Assembly: GCF_020177265.1 (NCBI RefSeq)
Contig: NZ_JAIVMC010000001.1
Span: forward strand, 1 to 64,000
Source of the DNA: Pseudooceanicola marinus
GTDB lineage: Bacteria; Pseudomonadota; Alphaproteobacteria; Rhodobacterales; Rhodobacteraceae
Reading direction: 5' to 3'
DNA length: 64,000 nucleotides
Numbering within the stretch: the first letter of the stretch is position 1; each line of letters opens with the position of its first letter. The notes below the pieces were generated by a model, which searched no databases, was not told the DNA's origin, and worked only from the letters and a program-made list of their open reading frames with translations. The translations under genes and the position numbers were made by a program. Shown here in pieces: positions 7,476 through 15,202 of the stretch.

Positions 7476-8591
7476 ATGGCTGAAAATATCGACACCCCGC
7501 CCGAAACGACACGGCCCCATGGCATCGACACCCGCGCCCGCCGCGGCCGCGGCGCCGTCAGCAACGCCCCCGGCCGCTACGAGGCGCTGGAGACGGTGGC
7601 GGAAGATGACGGCTGGGAGGTGATCGAGGAGCCGGTGCAGATCCGCACCGAGGTGCGCGAGGAGCGCGCGCGCAGCCTGATCACCTACAATCGCTCGCCC
7701 GATCTGCCGTTCGACCGGTCGATCAACCCCTACCGCGGCTGCGAACACGGCTGCATTTACTGCTTCGCGCGGCCCAGCCACGCCTACCTCGGCCTGTCCC
7801 CGGGGCTGGATTTCGAGACCCGGCTGGTGGCGCGTCCCAATGCGGCGGAGGTTCTGGCGGCCGAGCTGGGCAAGCGCAGCTACAAGGTCGCGCCGATCGC
7901 CATCGGGACGAACACCGACCCCTATCAGCCGATCGACAAGACCCATGGGCTGATGCGCGATTGCCTGCAGGTGCTGTGGGAGCATCGCCACCCGGTTGCC
8001 ATCGTCACGAAGGGCACAGGTATCCTGCGGGACCTGGATATCCTGCGGAAGATGGCCAAGCTCGGCCTGGTGCGCGTGGGCATTTCCGTCACCACGCTGG
8101 ACCGCGACCTGTCCCGCCGGATGGAGCCTCGCGTGCCCGGACCGGAGAAGCGGTTGCAGGTGATCCGGGCGTTGGCGCGGGCGGGGGTGCCGGTGCGTGC
8201 CATGGTCTCGCCCGTGGTGCCCGCGCTGACCGACGCCGAGGTGGAGAAAATCCTGGAGGCCTGTGCGGGCGCGGGGGCCACGGCCGCCAGCTGGATCATG
8301 CTGCGCCTGCCGCGCGAGGTGTCCCCGTTGTTCCAGGAATGGCTGGCCGAACATTATCCCGATCGGGCGAAACGGGTGATGACCCGCCTGCGCGAGATGC
8401 ACGGGGGGCAGGACTACTCGGCCCAGTGGCACAAGCGGATGCGCGGCGAGGGGCCCTATGCGGCTATGATCGCTCAACGGTTCCGCGCGGCGGTGAAGCG
8501 CCACGGGTTGGACGCACCACAGCCCGAGTTGCGCAGCGACCTGTTCCGGGTGCCGGTGAAACCGGGGGAGCAGCTGTCGCTTTTCGACTGA
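7476..8591 (+). CDS. Radical SAM protein, PA0069 / SplB-like family
   Basis: This 371-residue protein has a radical SAM cluster motif Cys-x3-Cys-x2-Cys in RGCEHGCIYCFARP, preceded by SINPYRG, then a TIM-barrel half with IGTNTDPYQP and VTKGTGILRDLDIL. These are hallmarks of the PA0069 family, related to spore photoproduct lyase SplB. Upstream in-frame ATGs exist at 7407 and 7443, but the LexA-type box overlaps them, which favours 7476. Damage-inducible expression is inferred. Substrate unknown; a nucleic-acid repair role is suggested only by similarity and the box. Confidence 0.85.
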   Translation: MAENIDTPPETTRPHGIDTRARRGRGAVSNAPGRYEALETVAEDDGWEVIEEPVQIRTEVREERARSLITYNRSPDLPFDRSINPYRGCEHGCIYCFARPSHAYLGLSPGLDFETRLVARPNAAEVLAAELGKRSYKVAPIAIGTNTDPYQPIDKTHGLMRDCLQVLWEHRHPVAIVTKGTGILRDLDILRKMAKLGLVRVGISVTTLDRDLSRRMEPRVPGPEKRLQVIRALARAGVPVRAMVSPVVPALTDAEVEKILEACAGAGATAASWIMLRLPREVSPLFQEWLAEHYPDRAKRVMTRLREMHGGQDYSAQWHKRMRGEGPYAAMIAQRFRAAVKRHGLDAPQPELRSDLFRVPVKPGEQLSLFD

Positions 8592-8607
8592 GGGGCGACT
8601 GGCAAGG

Positions 8608-8720
8608 GGAGGGGGGCTGCCCCCGTTGCGGCCTTAACTCTTCCTGGGCTCCACCCCTGCGCCGCTGAAATCGTGCATCGGACGATGTCCGGGACACGGC
8701 CCAGTCCCCGGAGTATTTCA
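8608..8720. repeat. Dispersed GC-rich intergenic repeat (copy 1)
   Basis: GGGGGGCTGCCCCC near 8610-8624 and CCCCGGAGTATTTC near 8705-8718 match parts of the repeat at 14933-14980 and (inverted) 22447-22499. It lies between the convergent radical SAM and methyltransferase genes. Confidence 0.5.
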
Positions 8721-8791
8721 AACAAGGTGAAGCAGGGCCGTGGCGCGTCATTCCGAGTGCGTGGCAAGGCGCCGGCGTCCGCCCGGGCTGC

Positions 8792-9805
8792 TTAGCCCCG
8801 ACTGCGCCGGCGCGGGCGGCGGGCCGGGGCGGCATCCTCGCCGGTGCCGTCGGAGGCGGAGGAGAAACCGCCCAGCTTTTCGGTGATCTGGTCGAGCGTC
8901 GGGCGCGGACCGCGCGGGCGGGTCGAGAGCGCCTCGTGCATTTTCTCCAGGTGTTCGGGCATCGTGCCGCAGCAGCCGCCGATGATCGTGGCGCCGCAAT
9001 CGCGCGCCAGGACCGCATAGTCGGCCATCAGGTCCGGCGTGCCGTCGTAGTGGATATGGCCATCCTCGTATTTCGGGATACCGGCATTGCCCTTGGCGAT
9101 GATCGGCCGCTCGATCCCGAGGGCGGAGAAGCCCAGCACGGTGCGCAGCAGGTCCGAGGCGCCGACGCCGCAATTGGCGCCATAGGCGATCGGCGGGTTG
9201 TCCAGTTTCTCCACCATCCGCGCCATGGCTTCCGAGGTCAGGCCCATCATGGTGCGCCCGGCGGTGTCGAAGCTCATGGTGCCGCACCAGGGCATGTCGG
9301 CCAGTTTGAAGGCCTCGGCGGCGGCGCGGTATTCCTCAGGGGCGGAGATGGTTTCCAGCCAGAGCACGTCAGCGCCCCCGGCCTTCAGGCCCTCGGCCTG
9401 CTCGTGGAACATCTCCACGGCTGTTTCATGGGTCAGCGGACCCATCGGCGCCATGATGTCCCCCGTCGGCCCGACGGAACCTGCGACCACGACAGGGCGG
9501 CCGGCGGCATCGGCCACCTCGCGGCCCAGTTCGGCACCGATGCGGTTCAGCTCGGTCACCCGGGACTGCGCGTCGTGCAGTTTCAGCCGGGAGGCATTGC
9601 CGCCGAAGGTATTGGTCAGGAAGATGTCCGACCCGGCCTCGACCGCCGAGCGGTAGAGGGTGCGGATGCGGTCGGGGTGATCGACATTCCACATCTCGGG
9701 GGCGTCGCCCGCGGTCAGCCCCATGTTGAAGAGGTTGGTGCCGGTGGCGCCGTCGGCCATCAGCCAGTCGCGGGATTGCAGCAGTCGGGACAGGGCGTCG
9801 GTCAT
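8792..9805 (-). CDS. Homocysteine S-methyltransferase domain protein (split MetH / BHMT-like)
   Basis: This 337-residue pfam02574-type enzyme has the N-terminal DGATGTNLF loop, GGNCG-like YGANCGVGASDLL and the C-terminal IIGGCCGTMPEHL. The three zinc-ligand cysteines (one in GANCGVG, two in GGCCGT) are present. It transfers a methyl group to homocysteine. It lacks B12, pterin and activation domains, so it corresponds only to the first domain of MetH. The nearby corrinoid protein could supply the methyl carrier. AGGAGAG six bases upstream sets the start. It is often annotated as betaine-homocysteine methyltransferase; the donor cannot be told from sequence. Confidence 0.88.
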   Translation of the reverse strand: MTDALSRLLQSRDWLMADGATGTNLFNMGLTAGDAPEMWNVDHPDRIRTLYRSAVEAGSDIFLTNTFGGNASRLKLHDAQSRVTELNRIGAELGREVADAAGRPVVVAGSVGPTGDIMAPMGPLTHETAVEMFHEQAEGLKAGGADVLWLETISAPEEYRAAAEAFKLADMPWCGTMSFDTAGRTMMGLTSEAMARMVEKLDNPPIAYGANCGVGASDLLRTVLGFSALGIERPIIAKGNAGIPKYEDGHIHYDGTPDLMADYAVLARDCGATIIGGCCGTMPEHLEKMHEALSTRPRGPRPTLDQITEKLGGFSSASDGTGEDAAPARRPRRRSRG

Positions 9806-9854
9806 CGGGCTCTCCTGGCAGGGGCGCCCCGGCCGCGCCGGGGGCCGCGCTTGT

Positions 9855-11732
9855 TCAGGACCCCTCATACGCAAGCGCGCTCTCCGTGGGAAGGGGCTGT
9901 GCCCGGGTTCGGGCAGGACGTCGCATGGCCAGGGCCAGATCAGCGGCGGCCAGCGCCAGCGCGCCTCGCCCCGGGGCGGCCATGTAGAGGGGCTGGTAGC
10001 GCGGCGCGAAACTGTCCTTGAACCGCGCCAGCCCCATGCCGCCGGTCCGTGCCGCGACCTGGGCACGGGCCCAGGTCATCATGCGGCCCTCATTCCCGGG
10101 GCGGGCGGGAATGGCCGCCAGCGACAGCGGCAGGCCAAGGCGTGCAGCCTCCCGTGCTGCGGCCGTGACGAGGGCGTGCATCGTGCCGTCGGGCAGGTCC
10201 GCGCCGTGCCGCATCAGGTCGAGGCAGAGCTGGTTCTGATTCTCGTGCAGGGTGATATAGGCGACCAGGTCGCCGTCGATCCGCGCGCCGAAGACCCGTT
10301 GCCGGGCGACGTAGGAGGGGGCGAAGCGCCCGGTCGACAGGCCGCGGGCGACGCCGTGCAGTGCCTTCCATTCCGCATCCAGTCGCGCGAGGTCGGCTAG
10401 GGGTAACTCCGTCTCGCAAGAGGTTGTCACACCGGCCTTTTCGGCGTTGCGCAGCTTGCGGCGCAGCTGCCGGAAGGCGGCGCCGTCGAGGGTCAGCGCG
10501 CCGGGGTCGATCACAGCGTCATCGGCGACGTGCAGGATCTGCCAGCCCGCCTTTCGGGCCGCCAGGGCCTGTCGTGCGGAGCATTTGTAAACCACGGGGA
10601 TGCGGTTCGAGCTGCGCGCGGCGGCGGAAAGGCGCGGCAGCAAGGGACCCAGGCCGCCGGAGAGCGGGTCAAAAAGCAGGGTCAGCGTCTGGGGCGTGTC
10701 GATGCACAGGGCGCCGCTGGCGGCACAGCCCAGAAGTCGCGCGCCGTTCTGCCGCGCGACGCCGCATTCCGCCCGCGGGGCATGGTCCAGCAGCAGGTCG
10801 GGGATCCGGCGGGAGGCGCGTCGACGGGGCGCCGCTTCGACCACGGGGCGGGGGCGGAAGATATGCAGCGCGGCCAGTGTCGCGGGAAGCAGGTAGTAGA
10901 CCAGGCGAAAGGCCAGGATGGCGGCGAAGAGGTCACTTTCCGGTAGGGCGGGCAGAAGCGCCAGCAGTGACAGCTCGAACGGTCCGACCCCGCCCGGTGT
11001 CCCGGCGAAAAGACCGGCCCCCAGGGCCAGCAGGAAGACCGGCAGGAAGGCGGCAAAGCCCGGCGGGTCGGGCAGCAGGGCATAGAGCGCAAGGCCCGCG
11101 GCGTAGGTGTCGATGGCGGCGAAGAAGGTGATCGCGCCCATGGCCTTGAGCGATGGCAGGCGCAGGCGCAGCCGGGCAAACCGCAGTTCCGGCGCGAAGA
11201 GCGAGGCCGCCGGCAGGGTCAGGAAGAACACCAGCCCGAGCAGGGCCAGCCATTCGGGCAACAGGCGCGGCGCGAGCAGCAGGCAGGCGAGCGCGGTGAC
11301 CACGGCCCAGGCGATGAGGAAGGAGGCCGAGACGGCAGCGGTGACCTGGGCCACGCGCAGCGGCCCGAGTTGCGGCAGCAGGCGCCAGCGCGCCAGCGTG
11401 CCCGTCACCACGCCGAGGCCGAGGAGTTGAGCCAGCGCGATCGAGGACATGCCCGAACGCTGGGCATCACGGGCCGAGATGCCGGTGCGGAGATGCCGGT
11501 GTATCACCGCGTCGTAGCGGCCCAGCGACCAGAAGGAGACGATCGTGGCCACCAGCGCCAGGGCCCATTGCGCCGGGCTGACCGCGAGGAAACTCTGCCA
11601 CAGCGCGTCGGGGTCGAGCGTTCGCAGACGGTTCCAGAGCAGCCAGAGACAGGCGCTTCCGACCGTAAGCGGTGCCACGTAACGCAGCCAGCGCGTCCGG
11701 TCCTTGCGTGCCACGCGCATCACCTCGGTCAT
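9855..11732 (-). CDS. MprF-like membrane protein (flippase-type domain plus LPG-synthase C-terminal domain)
   Basis: This 625-residue protein has an N-terminal polytopic region (about residues 15-310, roughly eight hydrophobic helices, with the TPGGVGPFE motif of the UPF0104/MprF flippase family) followed by a soluble DUF2156/GNAT-like domain (about 320-600) with GLSTGRFAP and ending near FKDSFAPRYQPLYM, both typical of MprF. MprF enzymes aminoacylate phosphatidylglycerol using aminoacyl-tRNA. At about 625 residues it is shorter than classical MprF (about 850), with fewer helices. The start at 11732 has an AGAAGGGG site; an upstream ATG at 11801 is less likely. Confidence 0.85.
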   Translation of the reverse strand: MTEVMRVARKDRTRWLRYVAPLTVGSACLWLLWNRLRTLDPDALWQSFLAVSPAQWALALVATIVSFWSLGRYDAVIHRHLRTGISARDAQRSGMSSIALAQLLGLGVVTGTLARWRLLPQLGPLRVAQVTAAVSASFLIAWAVVTALACLLLAPRLLPEWLALLGLVFFLTLPAASLFAPELRFARLRLRLPSLKAMGAITFFAAIDTYAAGLALYALLPDPPGFAAFLPVFLLALGAGLFAGTPGGVGPFELSLLALLPALPESDLFAAILAFRLVYYLLPATLAALHIFRPRPVVEAAPRRRASRRIPDLLLDHAPRAECGVARQNGARLLGCAASGALCIDTPQTLTLLFDPLSGGLGPLLPRLSAAARSSNRIPVVYKCSARQALAARKAGWQILHVADDAVIDPGALTLDGAAFRQLRRKLRNAEKAGVTTSCETELPLADLARLDAEWKALHGVARGLSTGRFAPSYVARQRVFGARIDGDLVAYITLHENQNQLCLDLMRHGADLPDGTMHALVTAAAREAARLGLPLSLAAIPARPGNEGRMMTWARAQVAARTGGMGLARFKDSFAPRYQPLYMAAPGRGALALAAADLALAMRRPARTRAQPLPTESALAYEGS

Positions 11733-11935
11733 TCCGATCCCCTTCTCCCGATCCCGGGCACAGGGGTAGGCGAGGTTTCTTTCCGTAGGCTTAAAAGGCA
11801 ATCAGCCCGTCTGTTGCATTCTACGGATTGCGCGGACAAGGCTGCACGGAACATGGATACCCGCTCAGGGATTGAGCGATTTCCCTGATCTTACAGGTGA
11901 TTACCCTGCGCTCTTGAGGTGCGCGCAGCCGGGTG

Positions 11936-12247
11936 TCATTCCTCGGCCAGCGCAGCCTTTGCCGCCGCAAGGGCCTCAGCATGGCGGGCGCGGATCGTGG
12001 CTTCGTCCGCCAGCCCGTCGAGGTCTGCGACCAGCTTGGCGATGACGTCCTCATGACCGGGTTCGGTCAGATCGGCCTTCACCAGCGACGCGGCATAGCC
12101 CTGTTCCTCGTCCCCGGTCTTGCCCAGCAGGCCCGCGGCCCAGTGGCCCAGGGCCCAGTTGCAGCGCGCCTCGGCGCGGAACAGCATCTCGCTGTCATGG
12201 GCAAACTTCGACTCGAAAGCGGCTTCGCGGTCCTTCAGATGGCTCAT
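11936..12247 (-). CDS. F1-ATPase inhibitor, zeta subunit (DUF1476)
   Basis: This 103-residue helical protein begins with [13 protein letters not shown] and the [15 protein letters not shown] segment, typical of DUF1476, known in Paracoccus as the zeta inhibitor that blocks reverse rotation of F1Fo-ATP synthase. The inhibitory N-terminal helix and the four-helix body are present. A GGAGGAG site precedes the ATG. It is divergent from purC and stands away from atp genes. Confidence 0.9.
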   Translation of the reverse strand: MSHLKDREAAFESKFAHDSEMLFRAEARCNWALGHWAAGLLGKTGDEEQGYAASLVKADLTEPGHEDVIAKLVADLDGLADEATIRARHAEALAAAKAALAEE

Positions 12248-12414
12248 GAGATGATCTCCTCCCTCTGCCTGGGATGCCCCGTCTCGTCGGGACGCGATCA
12301 GATTAGTCGCTCTCTTACGCTGCGTGAAGATGGTTCGGCGCAGGGCGCGACAATTTGGAGGTTGCGCCGGCGCAAGGTCGCGGGGCCCGCGCGGGGCCCG
12401 GCAAGGCGCCACGC

Positions 12415-12443
12415 TTGCTCCACTGCCGCGCTTGCACTAAGAG
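12415..12443 (+). promoter_or_regulatory. Probable purC promoter
   Basis: TTGCTC (12415-12420) and TAAGAG (12438-12443) are 17 bases apart, about 60 bases before purC. The TAAGAGAGCG at 12438-12447 is repeated in exact inverted orientation at 12308-12317, at a similar distance from the divergent DUF1476 gene, so both genes may share the same -10 type element. Confidence 0.5.
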
Positions 12444-12502
12444 AGCGCGAAAGCGGGCGAGTCCCGTTCCCGACCAGAGCCCGTGAGAGAGGCCGCACGC
12501 CC

Positions 12503-13261
12503 ATGGCAAGACGCAAGAAAATCTACGAAGGCAAGGCGAAGATCCTGTACGAAGGCCCGGAACCCGGTACCATCGTGCAATATTTCAAGGACGATGCCAC
12601 CGCGTTCAACGCCCAGAAAAAGGACGTGATCGAGGGCAAGGGCGTGCTGAACAACCGCCTGAGCGAATTCTTCATGACCGGGCTGGCCAACATCGGCGTG
12701 CCGACGCACTTCATCCGCCGCCTGAACATGCGGGAACAGCTGGTGCGCAGCTGCGAGATCGTCCCGCTGGAGATCATCGTGCGCAACACCGCTGCCGGCT
12801 CCATGTCGAAGCGCCTCGGCATCGAGGAAGGCACGCAGCTACCGCGCCCGATCGTGGAATACTGCCTGAAGAACGATGAGCTGGGCGACCCGCTGGTCAG
12901 CGAAGAGCATATCGCCGCCTTCGGCTGGGCCAGCCAGCAGGACATGGACGACATCGTCCACCTGGCGCTGCGCGTGAACGATTTCCTGTCCGGTGTCATG
13001 CTGGCCGTCGGCATCAAACTGGTCGATTTCAAGATCGAGGTGGGGCGCGTCTACGAGGGCGACTTCCAGCGTCTGATCGTGGCCGACGAGATCAGCCCCG
13101 ACAGCTGCCGCCTGTGGGACATCGAAACGGGCAAGCACCTGGACAAGGACGTGTTCCGTCGCGACCTGGGCAGCCTGACCGACGCCTATACCGAAGTGGC
13201 GCAGCGCCTTGGCGTGATGCCGCGGTCCAACGGGGCCACCAAGCCCACGCTGATCAACTGA
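12503..13261 (+). CDS. purC: Phosphoribosylaminoimidazole-succinocarboxamide synthase
   Basis: SAICAR synthetase joins CAIR and aspartate with ATP. The 252-residue product has the expected length and the motifs [33 protein letters not shown] and DFKIEVGRV. An open frame extends far upstream, but the ATG at 12503 matches the conserved N-terminus ([13 protein letters not shown]). purS follows after 14 bases with an excellent ribosome site. Confidence 0.96.
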   Translation: MARRKKIYEGKAKILYEGPEPGTIVQYFKDDATAFNAQKKDVIEGKGVLNNRLSEFFMTGLANIGVPTHFIRRLNMREQLVRSCEIVPLEIIVRNTAAGSMSKRLGIEEGTQLPRPIVEYCLKNDELGDPLVSEEHIAAFGWASQQDMDDIVHLALRVNDFLSGVMLAVGIKLVDFKIEVGRVYEGDFQRLIVADEISPDSCRLWDIETGKHLDKDVFRRDLGSLTDAYTEVAQRLGVMPRSNGATKPTLIN

Positions 13262-13275
13262 AGGAGCCGCCCGAT

Positions 13276-13509
13276 ATGAAAGCCCGTGTGCATGTCATGC
13301 TGAAGACCGGTGTTCTGGACCCCCAGGGCGAGGCCGTGCGCCACGCGCTCGGTGGTCTGGGCTTTGAGGGCGTCGAAGGCGTCCGCCAGGGCAAGGTGAT
13401 CGAGCTGGACCTGGCCGATGGCACCACCGAGGAGACGGTGACCGAAATGTGCGAGAAGCTGCTCGCCAACACGGTGATCGAAAGCTACTCGATCGAGATG
13501 GGCGCCTGA
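13276..13509 (+). CDS. purS: Phosphoribosylformylglycinamidine synthase subunit PurS
   Basis: This 77-residue small subunit of the three-part FGAM synthase (PurS-PurQ-PurL) bridges ammonia transfer between glutaminase PurQ and PurL. KARVHVMLKTGVLDPQG at the start and the GFEGVEGVRQGK turn are typical. AAGGAG lies nine bases before the ATG. It ends at a strong terminator, so purQ, 0.7 kb on, is a separate transcript. Confidence 0.95.
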   Translation: MKARVHVMLKTGVLDPQGEAVRHALGGLGFEGVEGVRQGKVIELDLADGTTEETVTEMCEKLLANTVIESYSIEMGA

Positions 13510-13538
13510 GCCAGCGCGCCCGCGCTCAAGGATTTGGG

Positions 13539-13573
13539 AAGGCCCCGTCGCAGGATCTGCGGCGGGGCCTTTT
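13539..13573. terminator. Strong terminator after purS
   Basis: AAGGCCCCGTCGCAG (13539-13553) pairs with CTGCGGCGGGGCCTT (13557-13571) with one mismatch, followed by Ts. It separates purS from the convergent GFA-family gene. Confidence 0.88.
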
Positions 13574-13617
13574 CCTTCTGCGTCAGGGGGTGCGCAGGGC
13601 AGGGACGGGATACCAGC

Positions 13618-14079
13618 TCAGAGCCGTTCGGCGGCGAAGGCGGCGATCAGCTCGGGGAAGCTCTCCATCCCCGGGAAGCGGTCGAAGCCGTGCGGGGCGA
13701 GCTCGGGCACCCAGGGCAGGGCCTCCGCCCGCTGGGTTTCCATGAAGGGGCGGGTCCAGGTTGGGTCGTCGAAGAGCGCGGAGCGCAGGTTGACGAAATC
13801 GACGCCTGTCACCTGGGTGTAGACCCAGCTGTGGCAGTCCGGGCAGGCGTAGTGGGTCAGGTCGGGAGATCCGGCCCCGGCGGTCACCGGGGTGCCTTCG
13901 GTCACGCGAAAGGCGTCGGCGGCCACCATCATGGTCAGGGAAAAGGCGCTGGAGGCCATCCGCTGGCAGCCGGTGCAGTGGCAGGCGGCGGTCATGAAGG
14001 GTGGAGCCGTGATCTCCATCCGCAGGGCGCCGCATCGGCAGGCGCCGGTGAGCGGCGCGCCGGGGGTCGGCAGGGGCAT
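13618..14079 (-). CDS. GFA/CENP-V family zinc protein
   Basis: This 153-residue protein has the zinc ligands of the GFA (glutathione-dependent formaldehyde-activating) family: CRCGALRMEI, then CHCTGCQR, and C-P-D-C in YACPDCHSWVY. Most members are of unknown substrate, so formaldehyde activity should not be assumed. It sits on the opposite strand between purS and purQ, interrupting an otherwise purine-only group. Confidence 0.88.
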   Translation of the reverse strand: MPLPTPGAPLTGACRCGALRMEITAPPFMTAACHCTGCQRMASSAFSLTMMVAADAFRVTEGTPVTAGAGSPDLTHYACPDCHSWVYTQVTGVDFVNLRSALFDDPTWTRPFMETQRAEALPWVPELAPHGFDRFPGMESFPELIAAFAAERL

Positions 14080-14160
14080 GGCAGGTCTCCATCGTGGTTC
14101 CCGCGGACCCTAGCATCCCGGCCTGTGCTGGGCGAGTGGTCTGATCCGAGGCGCGCAGGC

Positions 14161-14189
14161 TTGATCCGTCTGTCCCTTGCGCGTATGAG
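14161..14189 (+). promoter_or_regulatory. Probable purQ promoter
   Basis: TTGATC (14161-14166) and TATGAG (14184-14189) are 17 bases apart, about 37 bases before the purQ ATG. This fits purQ being transcribed separately from purCS. Confidence 0.5.
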
Positions 14190-14225
14190 CCGGTTCAGAT
14201 CCCTTCCCGCGCCACGGAGCCTGCC

Positions 14226-14894
14226 ATGAAAGCCGCCGTCCTCGTCTTCCCCGGGTCCAACTGCGACCGCGACCTGCAAGTGGCCTTCGAGAAGGCCGGC
14301 GCCGAGGTCACCATGGTCTGGCACAAGGATCATGAGCTGCCAGAGGGTGTCGATATCGTCGGCGTGCCCGGCGGTTTCAGCTACGGTGATTACCTGCGCT
14401 GCGGCGCCATCGCGGCGAACTCGCCCATCTGCACCTCGCTGAAGGCCCACGTGGATCGGGGCGGCTATGCCATCGGCATCTGCAACGGCTTCCAGGTGCT
14501 GACCGAGACCCGCATCCTGCCGGGCGCGCTGCTGCGCAATGCCAATCTGAAGTACATCTGCAAGACCGTGCCGCTGACGGTGCAGACCTCGGAAAGCATC
14601 TTCACCCGCCAGTACAACGCCGGCACCACGGTGCACATCCCGATCGCCCACCACGACGGCAACTACCAGGCGGATGACGCGCTGCTGGCCGAGCTGCGCG
14701 GCGAGGACCGGGTGGCCTTCACCTACGACGACAACCCGAACGGTTCGGCGGGCGACATCGCCGGTGTGCTTTCGGCCAACCGCCGGGTGCTGGGCATGAT
14801 GCCCCACCCCGAGCGCGCCGCCGACGCGGGCCATGGTGGCACCGATGGCGCCGGGGTCTTCCAGGGGATCCTGGACGCGCTGGTCGAGGCCTGA
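14226..14894 (+). CDS. purQ: Phosphoribosylformylglycinamidine synthase, glutaminase subunit PurQ
   Basis: This 222-residue class I glutamine amidotransferase releases ammonia from glutamine for PurL. The triad is visible: nucleophile Cys in GICNGFQVL, and His/Glu in MMPHPERAA. The N-terminus VLVFPGSNCDRD is diagnostic. It has its own probable promoter. purL is not in the window. Confidence 0.96.
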   Translation: MKAAVLVFPGSNCDRDLQVAFEKAGAEVTMVWHKDHELPEGVDIVGVPGGFSYGDYLRCGAIAANSPICTSLKAHVDRGGYAIGICNGFQVLTETRILPGALLRNANLKYICKTVPLTVQTSESIFTRQYNAGTTVHIPIAHHDGNYQADDALLAELRGEDRVAFTYDDNPNGSAGDIAGVLSANRRVLGMMPHPERAADAGHGGTDGAGVFQGILDALVEA

Positions 14895-15202
14895 CGCCGG
14901 ACCTGACGTCGGGCCTGATCTGGGGGCCGGGCAGGGGGCTCTGCCCCCGTCGCCCGAGGGCGACTCCCCCGGAGTACTTGCAGCCATCGTATGGGGCAGG
15001 GGCGGCGCGCCGGAAAGCCCTGGCATAGGAGCCTTTGGCGCAACGTCGGTCAACGGGCGTCGCGCCCCTCGCATCCGATCCCCCTGAATACGTTCGTCGG
15101 AGGCATGGAATGGCCCTGGTCGGCCCCATATCGGCGCTTTGCCGCCTGTGTCGGGCCCTTGTCTGCTTGAGCGTACGGTCCCGAGCGGTGTAATTTCGCC
15201 CA
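14895..15202. other. Intergenic region, purQ to dctB
   Basis: It holds the GC-rich repeat listed separately and the presumed dctB promoter. No gene with support was found. Confidence 0.4.
14933..14980 (+). repeat. Dispersed GC-rich intergenic repeat (copy 2)
   Basis: GGGGGCTCTGCCCCC is followed by a second dyad CGCCCGAGGGCG and then CTCCCCCGGAGTACTT. The same three-part unit occurs inverted at 22447-22499 and in part at 8608-8720 and near 38050. It may act as a terminator or REP-type element after purQ. Confidence 0.6.

Noticed and set aside
11866-11890. CAGGG-N-CCCTG dyad upstream of the MprF-like gene as an operator
   Set aside because: Short arms and an AT-moderate loop; no second copy, so chance is likely.
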